Below the pieces are notes generated by a model, which saw nothing but the letters and a program-made list of their open reading frames with translations, made no database searches and had not been told where the DNA came from. DNA of 64,000 bases from Holothuria scabra (Eukaryota > Echinodermata > Holothuroidea > Aspidochirotida > Holothuriidae), in NCBI GenBank assembly GCA_037179385.1, contig CM074188.1, forward strand, positions 18,245,318 through 18,309,317. Direction: 5' to 3'. Below are positions 47,172 to 58,593 of this stretch, piece by piece. Made by a program: the position numbers and the translations under genes. The stretch's first letter is position 1. Every line of letters begins with the position of its first letter.

Positions 47172-48489
47172 GGGGTAAAGCAATCTGTCTTGGGGACAAT
47201 TAGCCTAATCTAAAGCCCCGACAGATTCAATGGGTTGCCGACATTAGGCAGCTCTCAAAATTACTGCACGTGAAACTCGCCGAATAAATAGCTAAAACAA
47301 TTTCGTCTCTTGTTTTCATTGAAAATTGGAAAAGATTTCGCTATTTAATGAATCTGCCCCACTTCAGAGCAAACCAAGAAATTCGACCGGGCTGTATGGT
47401 CTTCATCTTACCCATCAAGGTCCAGGCAAAAGTGTTTTTTTTTTTTTCTTACAAGAACCTATTTATGTTTGCCAACCGTGGTAAGGTTGAAGAAAGGATC
47501 TTCCGAAATATGAGGGCGAGACCACCCCAATTTTCCGATTTTTTATAGTGCGAACTTTACTGCATTAGCGTAATTTGAGTCGCGAAGCGCGCCGAAAATT
47601 CTGGGTTTATTTTATGCTGAAAATATGGAGCTCTAATAACAGAATATTTGGATCTGCAGTGATTTTTTGAAAGGAACTTAAAAAGTTTGGTGTTCATTGA
47701 GAGAATCTGCACTTCCTAGTAGCAAATGTGAGATTGCCCTGCGACTAGAGATCATATTGTTCACAATGCTAAGATCTGCAGATTGAGCTAATAGGCTCTA
47801 TGAAAACATTACAAAAGTTTGCGAAACTTGGTTGCTGCATTTTTTGGACAAAGCACTGTATTAAAAATCAACCTAGCTAACATTGAAGAAAATTTGGAAT
47901 ATTATGGAAGAAAATTTAGGAAGACAGACTGTATTTGCCGGTGTCACTTGATGATCTAGCGTCACATATGGAAAACCTCCGATTTTCTTATTTCCACAGC
48001 TCGAAAAAGTTTCTCCAAACTGATTTATTTGTGACCTCTGACGCTATCAGGACTAAAAAAGATTGAAATTACGCGAGCAGCTAGCTGAAACGTTAGAAAA
48101 AATCGTGTCAGCACATTCTCCTTTTTTAAGACACTGACGCGTGTTTTTTTTTTTTTTTTTTTTGATTGGTATTACTTTTTCAATCTTGGACCATGGGGGT
48201 TTCTACCCTCACAGCCTACCTCGCCCCCCCCCCCCCCCCCGCTACAAATTTTCAGTTTTTCAAGAAAAGGTCAGTCATGAAACCTTCCTCTTTAGATATA
48301 TAATTACCACTTTTAAATCTCGGGGCCCCTTTGCTGGACTTTTTCCAAACGGTCTATATCCCCTTGTTGGTGGGGGTCCCATCTGGCGGCAGCTTACTCA
48401 AGATTACTTCGAACTTAGGAGATGCAGCCTAATTTTAAATTCTATCTGTCAATATCTAAGGTTTCATTTTTAAAAACCTGACATGGCAC
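47172..48489. other. no supported gene; homopolymer tracts
   Basis: Unique-looking DNA with T-runs (47434-47447, 48144-48163) and a C-run (48226-48240). The 110-codon plus frame at 48141-48473 begins in the T-run and is not recognised. The homopolymer pair suggests retroposon or MITE remnants without definable ends. Confidence 0.4.
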
Positions 48490-48590
48490 CTGTTTGGTGA
48501 TAATTTTATTATGAGTTGACCATTTGAAGTTGCCGAGATAGTGACACCCAAATAGGGGATGTTCTTTAATTTCTAAAGTCGCCTCTGCCA
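48490..48590 (-). pseudogene. short LINE RT fragment
   Basis: Minus-strand translation reads a PYLGVTIS block, and in the next frame NFKWSTHN and KIITKQ. Together these match the conserved thumb block of LINE reverse transcriptases (YLGV-S-NLKW-HI). Only about 30 residues are recognisable and a frameshift separates the blocks. It is a tiny relic. Confidence 0.4.
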
Positions 48591-48639
48591 TCTTTTATGG
48601 CATAGAAGGGTGGTTGTATGTTATGCTCATTCACACTCT

Positions 48640-48925
48640 AACAACGAAAGGAAGAACTTATACTGGAGTGGAAAGGGTGAATTCACCCCATTAGAATGTC
48701 AATTCACTCCAAGAAGAGTGAAAATTCACTCTTAAACGAGTGCCTCCAGGATCACTCATTTTTAAGTATGGTCCAGGTAGGCACTCCATTATTAGTGAAA
48801 CTTTGCTGTTTTGGAGTGAATTTTACCAAACTTGAAGTGAATTTCAGCTCTTTTGGAGTGATCGTCGTAACTTTCACTCTTGCAGCGAGTAAAGGTTTAC
48901 TCTTTTACTTTTAGAATGTTTATGT
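48640..48925. repeat. GAGTGAA-rich inverted modular repeat
   Basis: About 280 bp in which the words GAGTGAA and TTCACTC recur about ten times in both orientations (GGGTGAATTCACCCC, TCAATTCACTCC, GAGTGAAAATTCACTC, TTGGAGTGAATTTTACC, AAGTGAATTTCAGC). CATTAGAATG / TTTTAGAATG words occur at two points. It resembles a MITE composed of internal inverted modules. Ends and target duplication are unresolved. Confidence 0.5.
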
Positions 48926-49064
48926 TTGCTGTACTTCATGATTTCCATAAAAAAAAGTGGCAAAAAAGTTTAAATTGCCTTCTTTAATTTGATTTAAATA
49001 ACTTTTATGTGGAATGGATATTGAGAAAGATATTACCGTTTGAATTTATAGGCTAACCAATGAA

Positions 49065-49347
49065 CATGGGCGTCCGCAAGTAAGGGAAAGGGGGGCACTC
49101 CCCTCCCCCTGGAAAATCAAAAATTTGAAAAAAAACGTATAAAAATCAAAGCAAACACCCGAACAAAACGTGTTTTCCGAGTTTCTATGCCCAAAATAGG
49201 CTTTAGAAATGCCATTTCCGGCGATCTGGGAGGCATTTTGGGCTGAAATTTTCGCACGTTTCATGTCAATTGATGGTGACTCGGAGGTTTTGCCCCCGTC
49301 TAGAAATTTTGCCCCCCCCCCCCGACTTTTTTCTGCGGACGCCCATG
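49065..49347. mobile_element. family E MITE (second copy, inverted)
   Basis: The termini CATGGGCGTCCGCA and the exact complement TGCGGACGCCCATG. The flanks CCAATGAA (49057-49064) and CTAATGAA (49348-49355) match at 7/8. The body is an inverted, close relative of 20972-21251 (TTTCTATGCCCAAAATAGGC, GCCATTTCCGGCGATCTGGG), with a C-run at 49313-49323. The 72-codon minus frame and its counterpart at 20937-21182 come from the MITE. Confidence 0.85.
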
Positions 49348-49355
49348 CTAATGAA

Positions 49356-50387
49356 GATTTGTAATGTTCTGTATTCCCTAAATTTGATCACATTGGTGTA
49401 GGTGATGGCGTGCTCTTTCAATGAGATATAGTATACTTTAGTCTGACCACGGCGCTAATGCGGAATAGACCTTATGGATTTGTTTTGTCCAGCCGGTCGG
49501 TAACAACGCGAAAGGAACCGCTTAGATTCGTCGGATCAAGGAGTTACAACAGATTCCCTGGTGAAAGAACAAGTGTATCAAGTTGTGTGAAAGTCTAACA
49601 AGAAATCTGTTGCCATTAGCTTTCTTCATTGTCCCTTTCATGTTTGCGATGTTTTCCCAATGACAGCTCCCTGGTTTCACTAAGGAGTTGGCTTCACCAA
49701 CAAATGCATAAGACAGTTGATTCTTCAACAATTCACATACGCGCTAAAGTCTATTACACGCGTGAGACAAATTCTACTACGTGTGGCCAATTGCTTATTT
49801 TTTTTCCTCCAAAGATGGCGTTTATGTGCCGTCAATGCATAAGGTCTTAATATGGGCAGAAGGTGCCGAAAAGAGGATATGAGGAATTCTCGCCGGGAGT
49901 AACCCTCCTACTTTGACCGGTTAGTACCAAAGAAATGTATTTTTTCAAAGCAAAATTAACCATTCTCTTTCTTCATAGTCCGTGTGACATTTGCGATTGT
50001 GAAAGGACAATTGCGAAGTAGGCTTACTTAGCTTATGCTAATATTTTCTTGACCAAAAGCCATTACTAATGGACATGGTTGCCCATGTTAATTATTTTTG
50101 AACGTTTGTGCGTCCGAATAGCGAGACTGACTGACTGTCCTGCCTGATATACGGAATGCCAGCAGGGCCGTCGAGACCATGGTGTGAGGGTGCCTCCCGC
50201 CCCCCCCCCTCCTCGAATTCGTCAGAGCGACGGTAGATGGAAAATTTGAATCCAGTTGGAATGTTCTCATGTTCGATCTTGCACTTTTGTCCCGATTAAT
50301 ATGTCGACTTTGCAAACAAGTTGATGTAGTGCTGTATAGGCTTTCCCATGTTTCATTAAGTTAGAATCATAGAGCCCCATTTTCTCG
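49356..50387. other. no supported gene
   Basis: Somewhat CpG-richer DNA. AAAGATGGCGTTTATG near 49812 has a reasonable start context but only about ten codons follow. A C-run lies at 50201-50209. Confidence 0.4.
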
Positions 50388-50515
50388 GATCCTTCACTAG
50401 TTGTGAATATTTTCGCTCGCTCCGCCGTGCGCTTCAGTCTCATTGATGTAAGTCACCTCAAACATATCAAAATTTTGCATCATCCTGGTTTATGGTTGAT
50501 TGTTTGTGTGCACAG

Positions 50516-50627
50516 GATGATGAGTGGCATTATGACGGACCATAACATCCAAGAAAACAAAGCTACACGAGGATTATTGCCTTTTATACCTGTTGTAATG
50601 TTTAATAAATTATTGAAGGTGTTATAG
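50516..50627 (+). CDS. possible small exon with start codon
   Basis: An acceptor (TTGTTTGTGTGCACAG, ending 50515) is followed by ATG at 50517 and a 36-codon frame (MMSGIMTDHNIQENKATRGL...) to a TAG at 50625-50627. A CpG-rich segment upstream ends in a consensus donor (GATGTAAGT, GT at 50448), leaving an intron of only 68 bp. The peptide is not recognised. Small size and short intron make this weak. Confidence 0.2.
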
Positions 50628-51090
50628 AATGACCAGGCAGCAATTCACACCTTGAAATTGGCAAACTCATTTTTAAGAAACATAAGACGTCTTGGGGCAG
50701 AGTCTGCGCACCAAACAACGTTGTAATGAAAATAAATGATTTCTAGTGCACAATTCGACCAATCTATCGGGCCTTCGCAATAATTCGCGCTTATAACTTT
50801 TATCAAGGAAGTAAAATTACACAAAAGAGCTTGTGGCTAGAACACATATCAAAGGTCAAAAATTCACCTCCATCTTCTCCCAACAAGTGGTGCTGTGAGG
50901 TGTCTTTCGAACGAATATAGTAGAATTTCAATTTTTACTTAATCAAAACTTTTGTCAAGTTCACCAAAGTTTCCGTGCTCTTTCCGCTCTTGAGTCTTCG
51001 GTTCTATTGCTTTATTCTTTAGTTTTGTTTCAGTCGCATTTATATGTCCAACATAATGGGTTTAACAACTATTTTAAGACAAGAATTCGG

Positions 51091-51282
51091 TAGGGTTGTA
51101 GTCGAGTCCGGACTCAGACTCGAGATTTGGAAATTTGAAGGACTCCCCGAGATTTGGGAATTTGAAGGACTCGGCCAGAGGGGTTGATTGTTCCCGATTT
51201 AGAATGTACAGGGACTAGAGTCCTTGAAGTTGAAAATTGCCACACTCATGACTCGGACCCTCCAGACTCGACTACAGCACTA
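51091..51282. mobile_element. 192-bp hAT-like MITE, perfect target duplication
   Basis: The exact octamer GAATTCGG flanks it (51083-51090 and 51283-51290). The ends TAGGGTTGTAGTCGAGTC and the complement TAGTGCTGTAGTCGAGTC share 14 of 18 bases. The interior repeats CGAGATTTGG[A/G]AATTTGAAGGACTC twice (about 51120-51175). It is noncoding and, given the intact duplication, probably a recent insertion. Confidence 0.9.
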
Positions 51283-51290
51283 GAATTCGG

Positions 51291-52090
51291 TCCACCTTGC
51301 TCGTAATTACAACAATTTACACTCCACGTCTCTCTTTCATAGATGTGAGGTGAATGAGTGCGAATACTGCCATCGATTTCCAGTTTTCCATTAAAGGAAA
51401 TTAAACTCTATCTGTAGGGGTGTAGGGTGACTAGATGGACTTTTCAAGTCTCGAAAGTTCAAAGGAACGGCTGCTAAGAGTTTGTACATACAAGCAAGGA
51501 AATGCAATTTATCACCTGACTGAGGGGTCCCGGCAATTTTTCAAAATGTTCTGTCGGCGCTTCTCGTCAGCTAATGGTGACGCTCCGCTTTGATTAGTTT
51601 TATTTAGATTATTTCTATTTTGATTATTTTCTCAGCCAGTACTTTTTTTTAACTTCTTCAACCCTTCACAAATTTCAAGCTTTGAACAAGTAAAGGTTTA
51701 TGTATCTGTTTAAAGGTCATAATGAGGGTAGCAACAACAAAATGAAAGATGGATAAGACTTCTCTCATTTTTTTTTAATTTTTCTTCATTTGTCATAATA
51801 CTTTTTGCCTTTATTTTCCACCTAAAGTTAATATATCACCATATGAAGTTAATATATTTCCATATGCGATCTACCTCCGAAATTCACCCTCAAGACCTAA
51901 GATCAGTAATATTTCAACTCTGCCCCACCCAGCGCCCTTTTTTGTCTCTTTTGCTCAGTGAGCTTCCATTTTACAATAATCTATACATTGTTTTGGCATT
52001 CATTGCATAATTTCATATATTCAGCATATATCAACTTTGCATTTCGAAGTCTTAAAGACACTGTATCGTGGAGCGAAACGGGGGCGGCAG
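51291..52090. other. no supported feature
   Basis: AT-rich DNA, with the short repeat AAGTTAATATAT...CCATATG twice (about 51827-51867). No gene seen. Confidence 0.45.
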
Positions 52091-52096
52091 CATCTT

Positions 52097-52612
52097 TTTA
52101 GAATTGTTCTTTTCTCCTTCGCGCATCAAAAACTGTTACAGCGGCATCACCCTCCTTAGCCGTGAATAATGTTCGTGCAATCGACGGAGGGAAGTTGAAG
52201 CATGGAAGTAGTAGACGGTACTCATTCGGGTGATGTGGATTTCTGCAAGACATTTGCAAATACCACATACACCGAACAATCGTCGGCAATAACGAGAGAA
52301 GTCGGCGAGGGCAACTTTTCCCAAAATTAACATGAGATTGACGGCACGACATCCAGGGAACGCTTTATCAGCTTTAATTAAGGAGTAATTTGTGATGTTT
52401 AAAGCTGCGAGAAGGTAAGGAAAAGAGATAAGAACAAACACGATGGCAATTAGTAGACATTGACAGTAATTCTGCGAAAAATCCTTTGCTTGGCGATGTG
52501 TAGTATTACTTACGTGTATATGCCATACAAAATTGAACAAGGGAGAAATTTTCCCAAGATTATGGGCACAAATTCCCAAGGTCCGATACACTACAGAAAG
52601 AAACAAATTCAA
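52097..52612 (-). CDS. candidate coding block, possible membrane protein
   Basis: A 158-codon minus-strand frame (52612 to 52136) contains a strongly hydrophobic segment (LLIAIVFVLISFPYLLAALN) and a basic-aromatic stretch (FSRYCRRLFGVCG). Helix-6-like text followed about 35 residues later by a helix-8-like RYCRRLF loosely suggests a rhodopsin-type GPCR end, but no NPxxY is present. An acceptor (GTTTCTTTCTGTAG) precedes 52590, and a donor/acceptor pair would remove only 42 bp (52472-52513), which reads through in frame anyway. A second 84-codon frame overlaps at 52098-52352, so the true frame is uncertain. Confidence 0.35.
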
Positions 52613-55600
52613 CTTCCATCACGTTGCATGTGGATCCTTGTTATTTTATTGAGTGTATAATTAATGCTACAGTAGTTTCTACCGGGATACACCTTCAAAT
52701 TAAGGCTGATATATCTTAAACAGCTGTGAAAGGGACAAAACTTTAGTCATTGCCAGTATGAAATTACTTCAAGCACAACACTCTTTGTCCTACAATTGAG
52801 TTACATAGTGTTATAGTAAAATATATCCCACAATTAGAAAGACTTGTGTGAATTGACAGATTTCAGACTACACTCAGATCACATATGATGGCCTAGCTAG
52901 CTCGACAATTGGCTTTTCACCCCCTAAATTAGGACAAAATCAAAAAAGACTAGTTGTGTAGTGCACAAAAGTTTAGGAAGGGTTTGCTTGATGAAAGCAT
53001 TATATACAGTATGATTAGAAATAAATTGGACTGACCATGTTCAAAGGATAAGAAAGCTATCCAACCAGCTCAGTACTGTTGTAATAATGCCAACAATTTC
53101 CACTGAATGCTTAATTGACATGTGACAGCAAATTGCATCTAGGGATAGTCTTGCCATGATGGTTGTCTGAAACAGTCCTTCCACACCCAACCTCAGGAGA
53201 ACTTAGTTTACTAGACCAAAGATTTTAAGACTTTTCAGGGTGCTTGCTATAATCCATTACCTAACCTCATTTTAAAACATCAGGGTATTAAATAGCCCTC
53301 AAACAGGTCTATGTCGTCAGTTAAATGGCCTAATGAAATTCTCTACAGGTAACAGAATACACATGCAGCCCTGTTAACTAGGGAATGGGGGTGGCAATTA
53401 GAACTTCTCTCCACTGATACCCGAAGTGTAACCGAATATAAGTCTTTCAATCATTTAAAGCCCACCCCTCCCCCCTTACCCTCCAAATTAGGGAAAAAAG
53501 GTTCTTGCTACCCCACATGACAAAGTTTTTCGTCAAACTATGTTTGCCACTGCTAGGCTTCTTTAAAGGGTGAATCTCTTCATTCCAGATGGTTCCAGCC
53601 AGTTCTGGTAAAATGGCTAACATCTTTAGCTCCTCAAAAAGCACACAAACTTTTGTTGCTAAGAGACTAACCCTGTCAAGTAGTTGTCACGTTTAATAAA
53701 CAGAACAATTGCAGTGCATGCAACTGCCTGTTGTAATGAAAGCATTAGCTCCCTACTGCTTCTTCTGAATTGGTCAATGGAAGAGCAGTCACTTATTACA
53801 AAGGTTACTCTCTCTCATAACTAATCCACATGAGTATCCATATTTTTTGAAACAGATTCCCTTCACAAGCTAGCGTACATCTCTCATGTTTCATATGCTA
53901 ACTATTTTGCATTTTAATTAACATCATATGAAATAAACATCATATTAATCCAGGCCTGTGTCAGTCATGTAACAGCTCAGTAGCCTCTGCCTGTCACAAT
54001 TGAATCTTCAGTATGGCTATATGTACATAGCATGAAGTAAATTAAAATATCATACCAGAGTAATCTAACCTTTGAGAGTACAACATTTTCAACAGTTTAC
54101 TCAAACTAAAAGGTTGTTACTACATGTGACATATTACTTATTTATATTATGCTCTTCTTTGTATCCTTGAAGGCACTAGCACTACAGGAACTGCATCAAC
54201 TTTCTGGAAAAAAATCACCTACAATACCTACTCTATGGCAGAACTCATGCATGGGAACCTACCATTATCTTCTTGTTAGGCTGGAAGGAAAATTGATGTC
54301 TTCTCTTTAAAGAAGAAAGTGCAGGCCAGGTCTGTATGGTGGCTTTGAGAACTACATCTCCACTGCAAGCTGATTGCCTAGAGAATTCAACTATTCAAAC
54401 TTGCTTCGTATGACTGTCAATATTTACTTAATGCAATATTCCGAGACTGGGGAAGACGGCCGGTGTCATCATGTTGGGATACAGTGACAGGAGTGCAAGT
54501 ATAGGAGTGGAAAGGCCACCCAGAAGTACATTGAGATGGGAATTTCATGTCATGATATCAGTGACAAAAAATGAACTTGTAGACCCAAACTATGATGCAA
54601 GATATATCATGAAAGTTGCATGAAAGCCTCCGATTCCTACATTTTAAAAACTTCATTTACAAAGATGGTAGTAGTTTTCATATCACTTGAAATAAAAACT
54701 TCAAGGAGAATTCAAACACCTCAGAGCTTGTGTGTGCAAGGTTTCATTCCTATCCCATAACCCCCACCCATGAATATTGGAGCTAGAGGCTTTTAGAAAA
54801 ATGAATTTGGGTACCCCCTTGCTGTCTAGCTTCCCCATGCATCTAGAAGGCTTTTTTATGCCATTGATTGAGTACACAACTACCAGTACCCCAAAAACAT
54901 TGATCAATAAGAGTGGAGTAATTGTTTCAATTCATATCAAAATTTAACCAATTGGTACTGATCTTCATGTATATAAAGTGCTATATATTCCTAACTATCT
55001 TTGTGGATATGCTCAGTACATTCCCTTCAAGTGTAGCAGTGCTGTTTGTACAGTAAGCAAGTGCACATACTGTATGCATGCAATTTGCACAAATATATTT
55101 TCTCCTGCTTATGACAACAACTTAATTCTGCATCATCCCTCCATAACTAAAAGCAAACAATGATGGATGCTAGGACATATATGAGACCCATCGAAGCAGT
55201 GCCACAGTCTCTAATTTAAGAGGCACCATGCATGCACCAGCATGCACCATTTACTACCAGGCTGGTTTCTAAATGGCACTCAGGTGGGGGCACATAAAGT
55301 ACTGCACAATATCACATATAAACAAGCTTGTTGATCAGGTGTAGGATTAAACGAAATTAGTGGAAGAGAGCTGATAAAAGAGTTCTCATGGATTGTTCAA
55401 TGCTTGAAGTAAATGTAATCAAAAGTTTTATTCAAATCATATTTGGTCCTTGGGATGTTGGCATAAGGTACATGAATGTGGCAACACAGACCCAAAGCAC
55501 GTCATGAAGTACTGAACCTGAAGGAAGTACTGTTTTAGGAGTGATATCAATGTTTCAGCACAGATGGGCAATGCTTACAGTATCAAGTCCTGATTTTACA

Positions 55601-56164
55601 ATTGCTCTTATTCAAAATGAAACACTGGGATTTGGTTTAACCCATTCATAGAAAATTTCAAGATTGGAAAATTTCTGTGTCCCACTAACCATGGCGAGGG
55701 CTCCAAACATGATGATAGCTAGGAAATGTGTATTTTTAGCACAAATAAAATTTACACTGGAAATTAAATGTTTGTCTATAAAAAAAAAATATTCTTCCAA
55801 ATTTTCAACAATTCTTGGCAAGGAGCTTCCCATTTTGCTGGTTTTTCCACTGGCACCCTTGCTCATGGCATATTCAAATCTAGGAAAAGAAATATTTCAA
55901 TCATTTGCACAAGAAGTTTAAGAAAACACATTTGATCAGTGCAAGTGTAGGATATGTAACACAAGCTTGCTCCAAGTTCACAAAAATTGAATTAAAAATC
56001 TGAAAACTTTAATTGCATATATTTTGAGCATCTGAAGAACTGATTTAATAATTTTATCACAAAATTCTACTTCACGGTATTAAACATAAATTTATTTGAA
56101 ACATTTTTTTACAGGATATCTTTTAAATGTGAATTAGGGTCTACTTCTGGAGGTAGAATATTCA
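52613..56164. other. no firmly supported gene
   Basis: About 3.5 kb of AT-rich DNA without a repeat pair that I can recognise. An 84-codon minus frame at 55612-55866 (MSKGASGKTSKMGSSLPRIV at its start) looks mildly protein-like, and internal TATAG and CCTAG acceptors could split it. It has no recognised family and I do not call it. Confidence 0.4.
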
Positions 56165-56405
56165 AGCTAGGCCAAGTCCTCTCACTATTTCATGCATTCT
56201 CCCAACCTTTTTAATTCTACCCACCCACAGCTGTTTAAAACTTTTCATTGTGCAGACACAATCCTGGTCTACTGTTTGAAGGGTATATCATCAAAGTGAG
56301 CACACAAAACCCAGTTGAATCAGACTGCACTCTCTGTCAGAATATGAGCCACTCTGCATTCTTGAATTTGATATCACAGATCAGGATGATGCATGGCTAT
56401 TTCTT
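56165..56405. mobile_element. family A MITE (degenerate copy 5)
   Basis: GGCCAAGTCCTCTCACTATT, GTTTAAAACTTTTCATTGTG, TGCACTCTCTGTCAGAATAT and CACTCTGCATTCTTGAATTTGAT follow the order of copies 2 and 3. The TTAA ends are no longer clear. It is the oldest-looking member of the family. Confidence 0.5.
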
Positions 56406-56535
56406 ACACAGTACAGTTACTACAAATAAATAATCTATAATTATCTATCTGAATATCCTGAACATGCAGTTTCAAACTTCCACTTCCTTTGGCATACCAA
56501 TGTCTCTATTAAACAAATGACTTAAACACCTTTAG

Positions 56536-56801
56536 AAGGGTTCCTGCCATCATTGAAAACCTAAAAAGTCATGAAATTTGAAAAAATATTTTCCAGGGCC
56601 TGGTAAAGTTTTCCAATTCAAAAAGTTGTGTTAACCAAGTCATGAAAAATTCATGAAAATTTTCTCAAATTTTCATAATTTGATGTAACAGCTCCCCCCC
56701 CCCCCCCCCCCCAAAAAAAAAAAAAAAAGTTCTGCAAATTCTTTTAATATTTGGTCCTGGAAAAGTGAAAATTTAGTTTCCAGAAAAGTAGGAACCCTGC
56801 T
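56536..56801. mobile_element. hAT-like MITE, AGGGTTCCT ends
   Basis: The left end is AAGGGTTCCTGCC and the right end complement is CAGGGTTCCTACTTTTCTGG. From memory, CAGGGTTCCTAC with TGGAAAAGTCATGAAATTT-type interiors is a hAT MITE family seen in several animals. Both words occur here (AAAAGTCATGAAATTTG at 56567, TCCTGGAAAAGTG at 56755). A C-run followed by an A-run sits in the middle (56695-56728). The flanking octamers do not match. Confidence 0.6.
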
Positions 56802-57270
56802 TCAACTTATGATTCATTTGAAGCTTACAAAAGACACATGCTCCACTGAGTGCACCAAAAATTGTTCCTATATTCTTGTTGTCTTTATTGTGCATGATAT
56901 GATAGTCCCATCATTCTTTCATGCTTTTTAGTAGCTGGAATAAAATTCAGACCTAAAGTTTCAGGTATAGCTGATGTTATAACATATAAATGAAAGACTT
57001 CAATACAGTTGCAAGCTGGTTGGCAATACTGTTCAGGTGTCACACCATCTTCCTATTCACAAAACTTCATACACAAAACACATTTGGCCAATAAAAATTG
57101 CTTTTGTGATGTAAACCATTAAATGGCAAGCAAGGCAAGCAATCTTTCCAGTATTGATGTGGTTTTCTGGGTTCTGCCAGGTTACTCAAAATCATGCATA
57201 AATCCATCCTGGTTGGGAAGTATCAACCAGGTGCCTTTTACACCCCAATTGTAGCTGAGATTTTGAATCT

Positions 57271-57357
57271 TCAGTCCAGTTGAACGTGGCACTGTACATG
57301 ACTAGCATATGCAGAGGTGAACTTGACAACTTTGGGTGGATCCTTGGGCTGGTCCTC
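57271..57357 (-). CDS. candidate terminal exon of a minus-strand gene
   Basis: A strong acceptor on the minus strand (CTGTTTTTTTTTTTGGCACAG) is followed in phase 0 by 28 codons and TGA at 57271-57273. The text is EDQPKDPPKVVKFTSAYASH followed by VQCHVQLD. It joins in frame with the exon candidate at 57442-57519. The peptide looks like the C-terminus of a soluble protein and is not recognised. A second frame is also open across this exon, so frame choice rests on joining phase with the upstream exon. Confidence 0.5.
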   Translation of the reverse strand, partial: EDQPKDPPKVVKFTSAYASHVQCHVQLD

Positions 57358-57441
57358 CTGTGCCAAAAAAAAAAACAGAATAATATATGAAATGCCCACA
57401 GAAATATTTTTGCTCTGTCTGAGTTTTGTTTCCTTGCTTAC

Positions 57442-57519
57442 TTGAAATTTTTCTGGATTGCTTAGTAATCTGCATTGGTACTTCTTCAAATTAAATGTAA
57501 TAAGCAGGCTCAGCTGGAA
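57442..57519 (-). CDS. candidate penultimate exon of the same gene
   Basis: An acceptor (TTCATACATTTCTAG, AG at 57521-57520) and a donor (TTTCAAGTAAGC, GT at 57441-57440) bound 78 bases, exactly 26 codons in phase 0. The text is FQLSLLITFNLKKYQCRLLS followed by NPEKFQ. Phase matches the exon at 57271-57357 across an 84-bp intron. An alternative acceptor six bases downstream (TTCCAG) keeps the same phase. Confidence 0.45.
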
Positions 57520-57886
57520 CTAGAAATGTATGAAAAACACTTATAATTTTTTTCTTTATTCTCCTTGTCACAAATTCCAAAAAGATGAAATTGTTCTCAT
57601 ATTTCTCACTTTCTTGAAGAGAGAGCAACTCATAAAAGATTTCTTTCAAACTTGTGGTGCCAAAACTTGATTAACTGGACAAGGCCAGAGCTTCAGAGGT
57701 GAGGTTGGTATTACTGTCAGTGGGTCTTGGAACTGGGGATAGGCAATACTACCATTCCGGAAATATTGTGAGCAGAATCCAGATCAAAATGGAAATTCAA
57801 AAGATATAACAAAAACTTGATATTTTTCCATCAGGTACAAGGATTCTCTTTTCAAAGAAACTGAAACAAATGCATAGTGAACTTAC

Positions 57887-58000
57887 CTAGATAGTCTACT
57901 TTCATGTTTAGACTTGACTGCTTCCTCCCACATTATATTGTCTGCCTCTGCCTCATCAGTGTCATTTTCATTGTGGCAATCCAGGAAATCTTCAACTGAA
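57887..58000 (-). CDS. candidate internal exon, acidic, same strand
   Basis: An acceptor (TCTATTTTGTCAACAG) and a near-perfect donor (CTAGGTAAGT) bound 114 bases with only one open frame: SVEDFLDCHNENDTDEAEAD, then NIMWEEAVKSKHESRLS. It begins one base into a codon and ends two bases into one. It therefore does not join the 57519 exon directly, and a short exon is missing or the grouping is wrong. A possible 27-bp micro-exon at 58241-58267 (LKQYHETA) has matching phase on its 5' side. The acidic, polar text suggests a linker or disordered region. Confidence 0.45.
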
Positions 58001-58341
58001 CTGTTGACAAAATAGATTGTACTGCACTTAGACCTGTACTTCAAGTCACCCCTTTTCCAAGCAGGCAATAATAATGGAGCAATTAGCAAAGTTTGAAAAC
58101 TACATTTTATCCTTTATATCATATTTTGAAGATAAATGAATGAAGAAAAAAACTAACAAATTGACAAATGGCAAAAATTTGCAACTTGGGTAAAGGTATT
58201 TTTTATCCATGGATGTGTTCTGCATGCCAAATGCAAATGGTGAATGTTCCTACCATGCAGTTTCATGATACTGTTTCAATCTAGGGAAATCTCAGATCCT
58301 CTTTTTTGCCCTTTGATATCAAAGCATGATTAATGAAAAGC

Positions 58342-58593
58342 TTAAAGGGCAAGAGCAGTCTCCCCAACTTGAAGTAGTGTAGTAGACTCTCCTGTTTCAT
58401 GATTGGCTCTTCACGGTCATGTGCCATTTTTTGGGGAGTCACTGCTTGGTTTTCCTAGAATATGTAATATTGAAGTCCTAAAAAATTATTAAAGATACTT
58501 TTAAGAAATTAAGAAAAGTGAAAAGAAAATTATCAGCTTTAGCCTTTGCTTCGAAATACAGTAAGTTTGGGATGACTGTTTTTTGCCTTTCAA
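58342..58593. mobile_element. family B MITE
   Basis: TTAA at 58342-58345 begins AAGGGCAAGAGCAGTCTCCC, then TTGAAGTAGTGTAGTAGACT, CATGATTGGCTCTTCACGGT and ATATTGAAGTCCTAAAAA. The right end GGGATGACTGTTTTTTGCCTTTCAA carries a decayed TTAA. This is the best-preserved left arm in the family. The 80-codon plus frame begins inside it and is a shadow. Confidence 0.7.
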
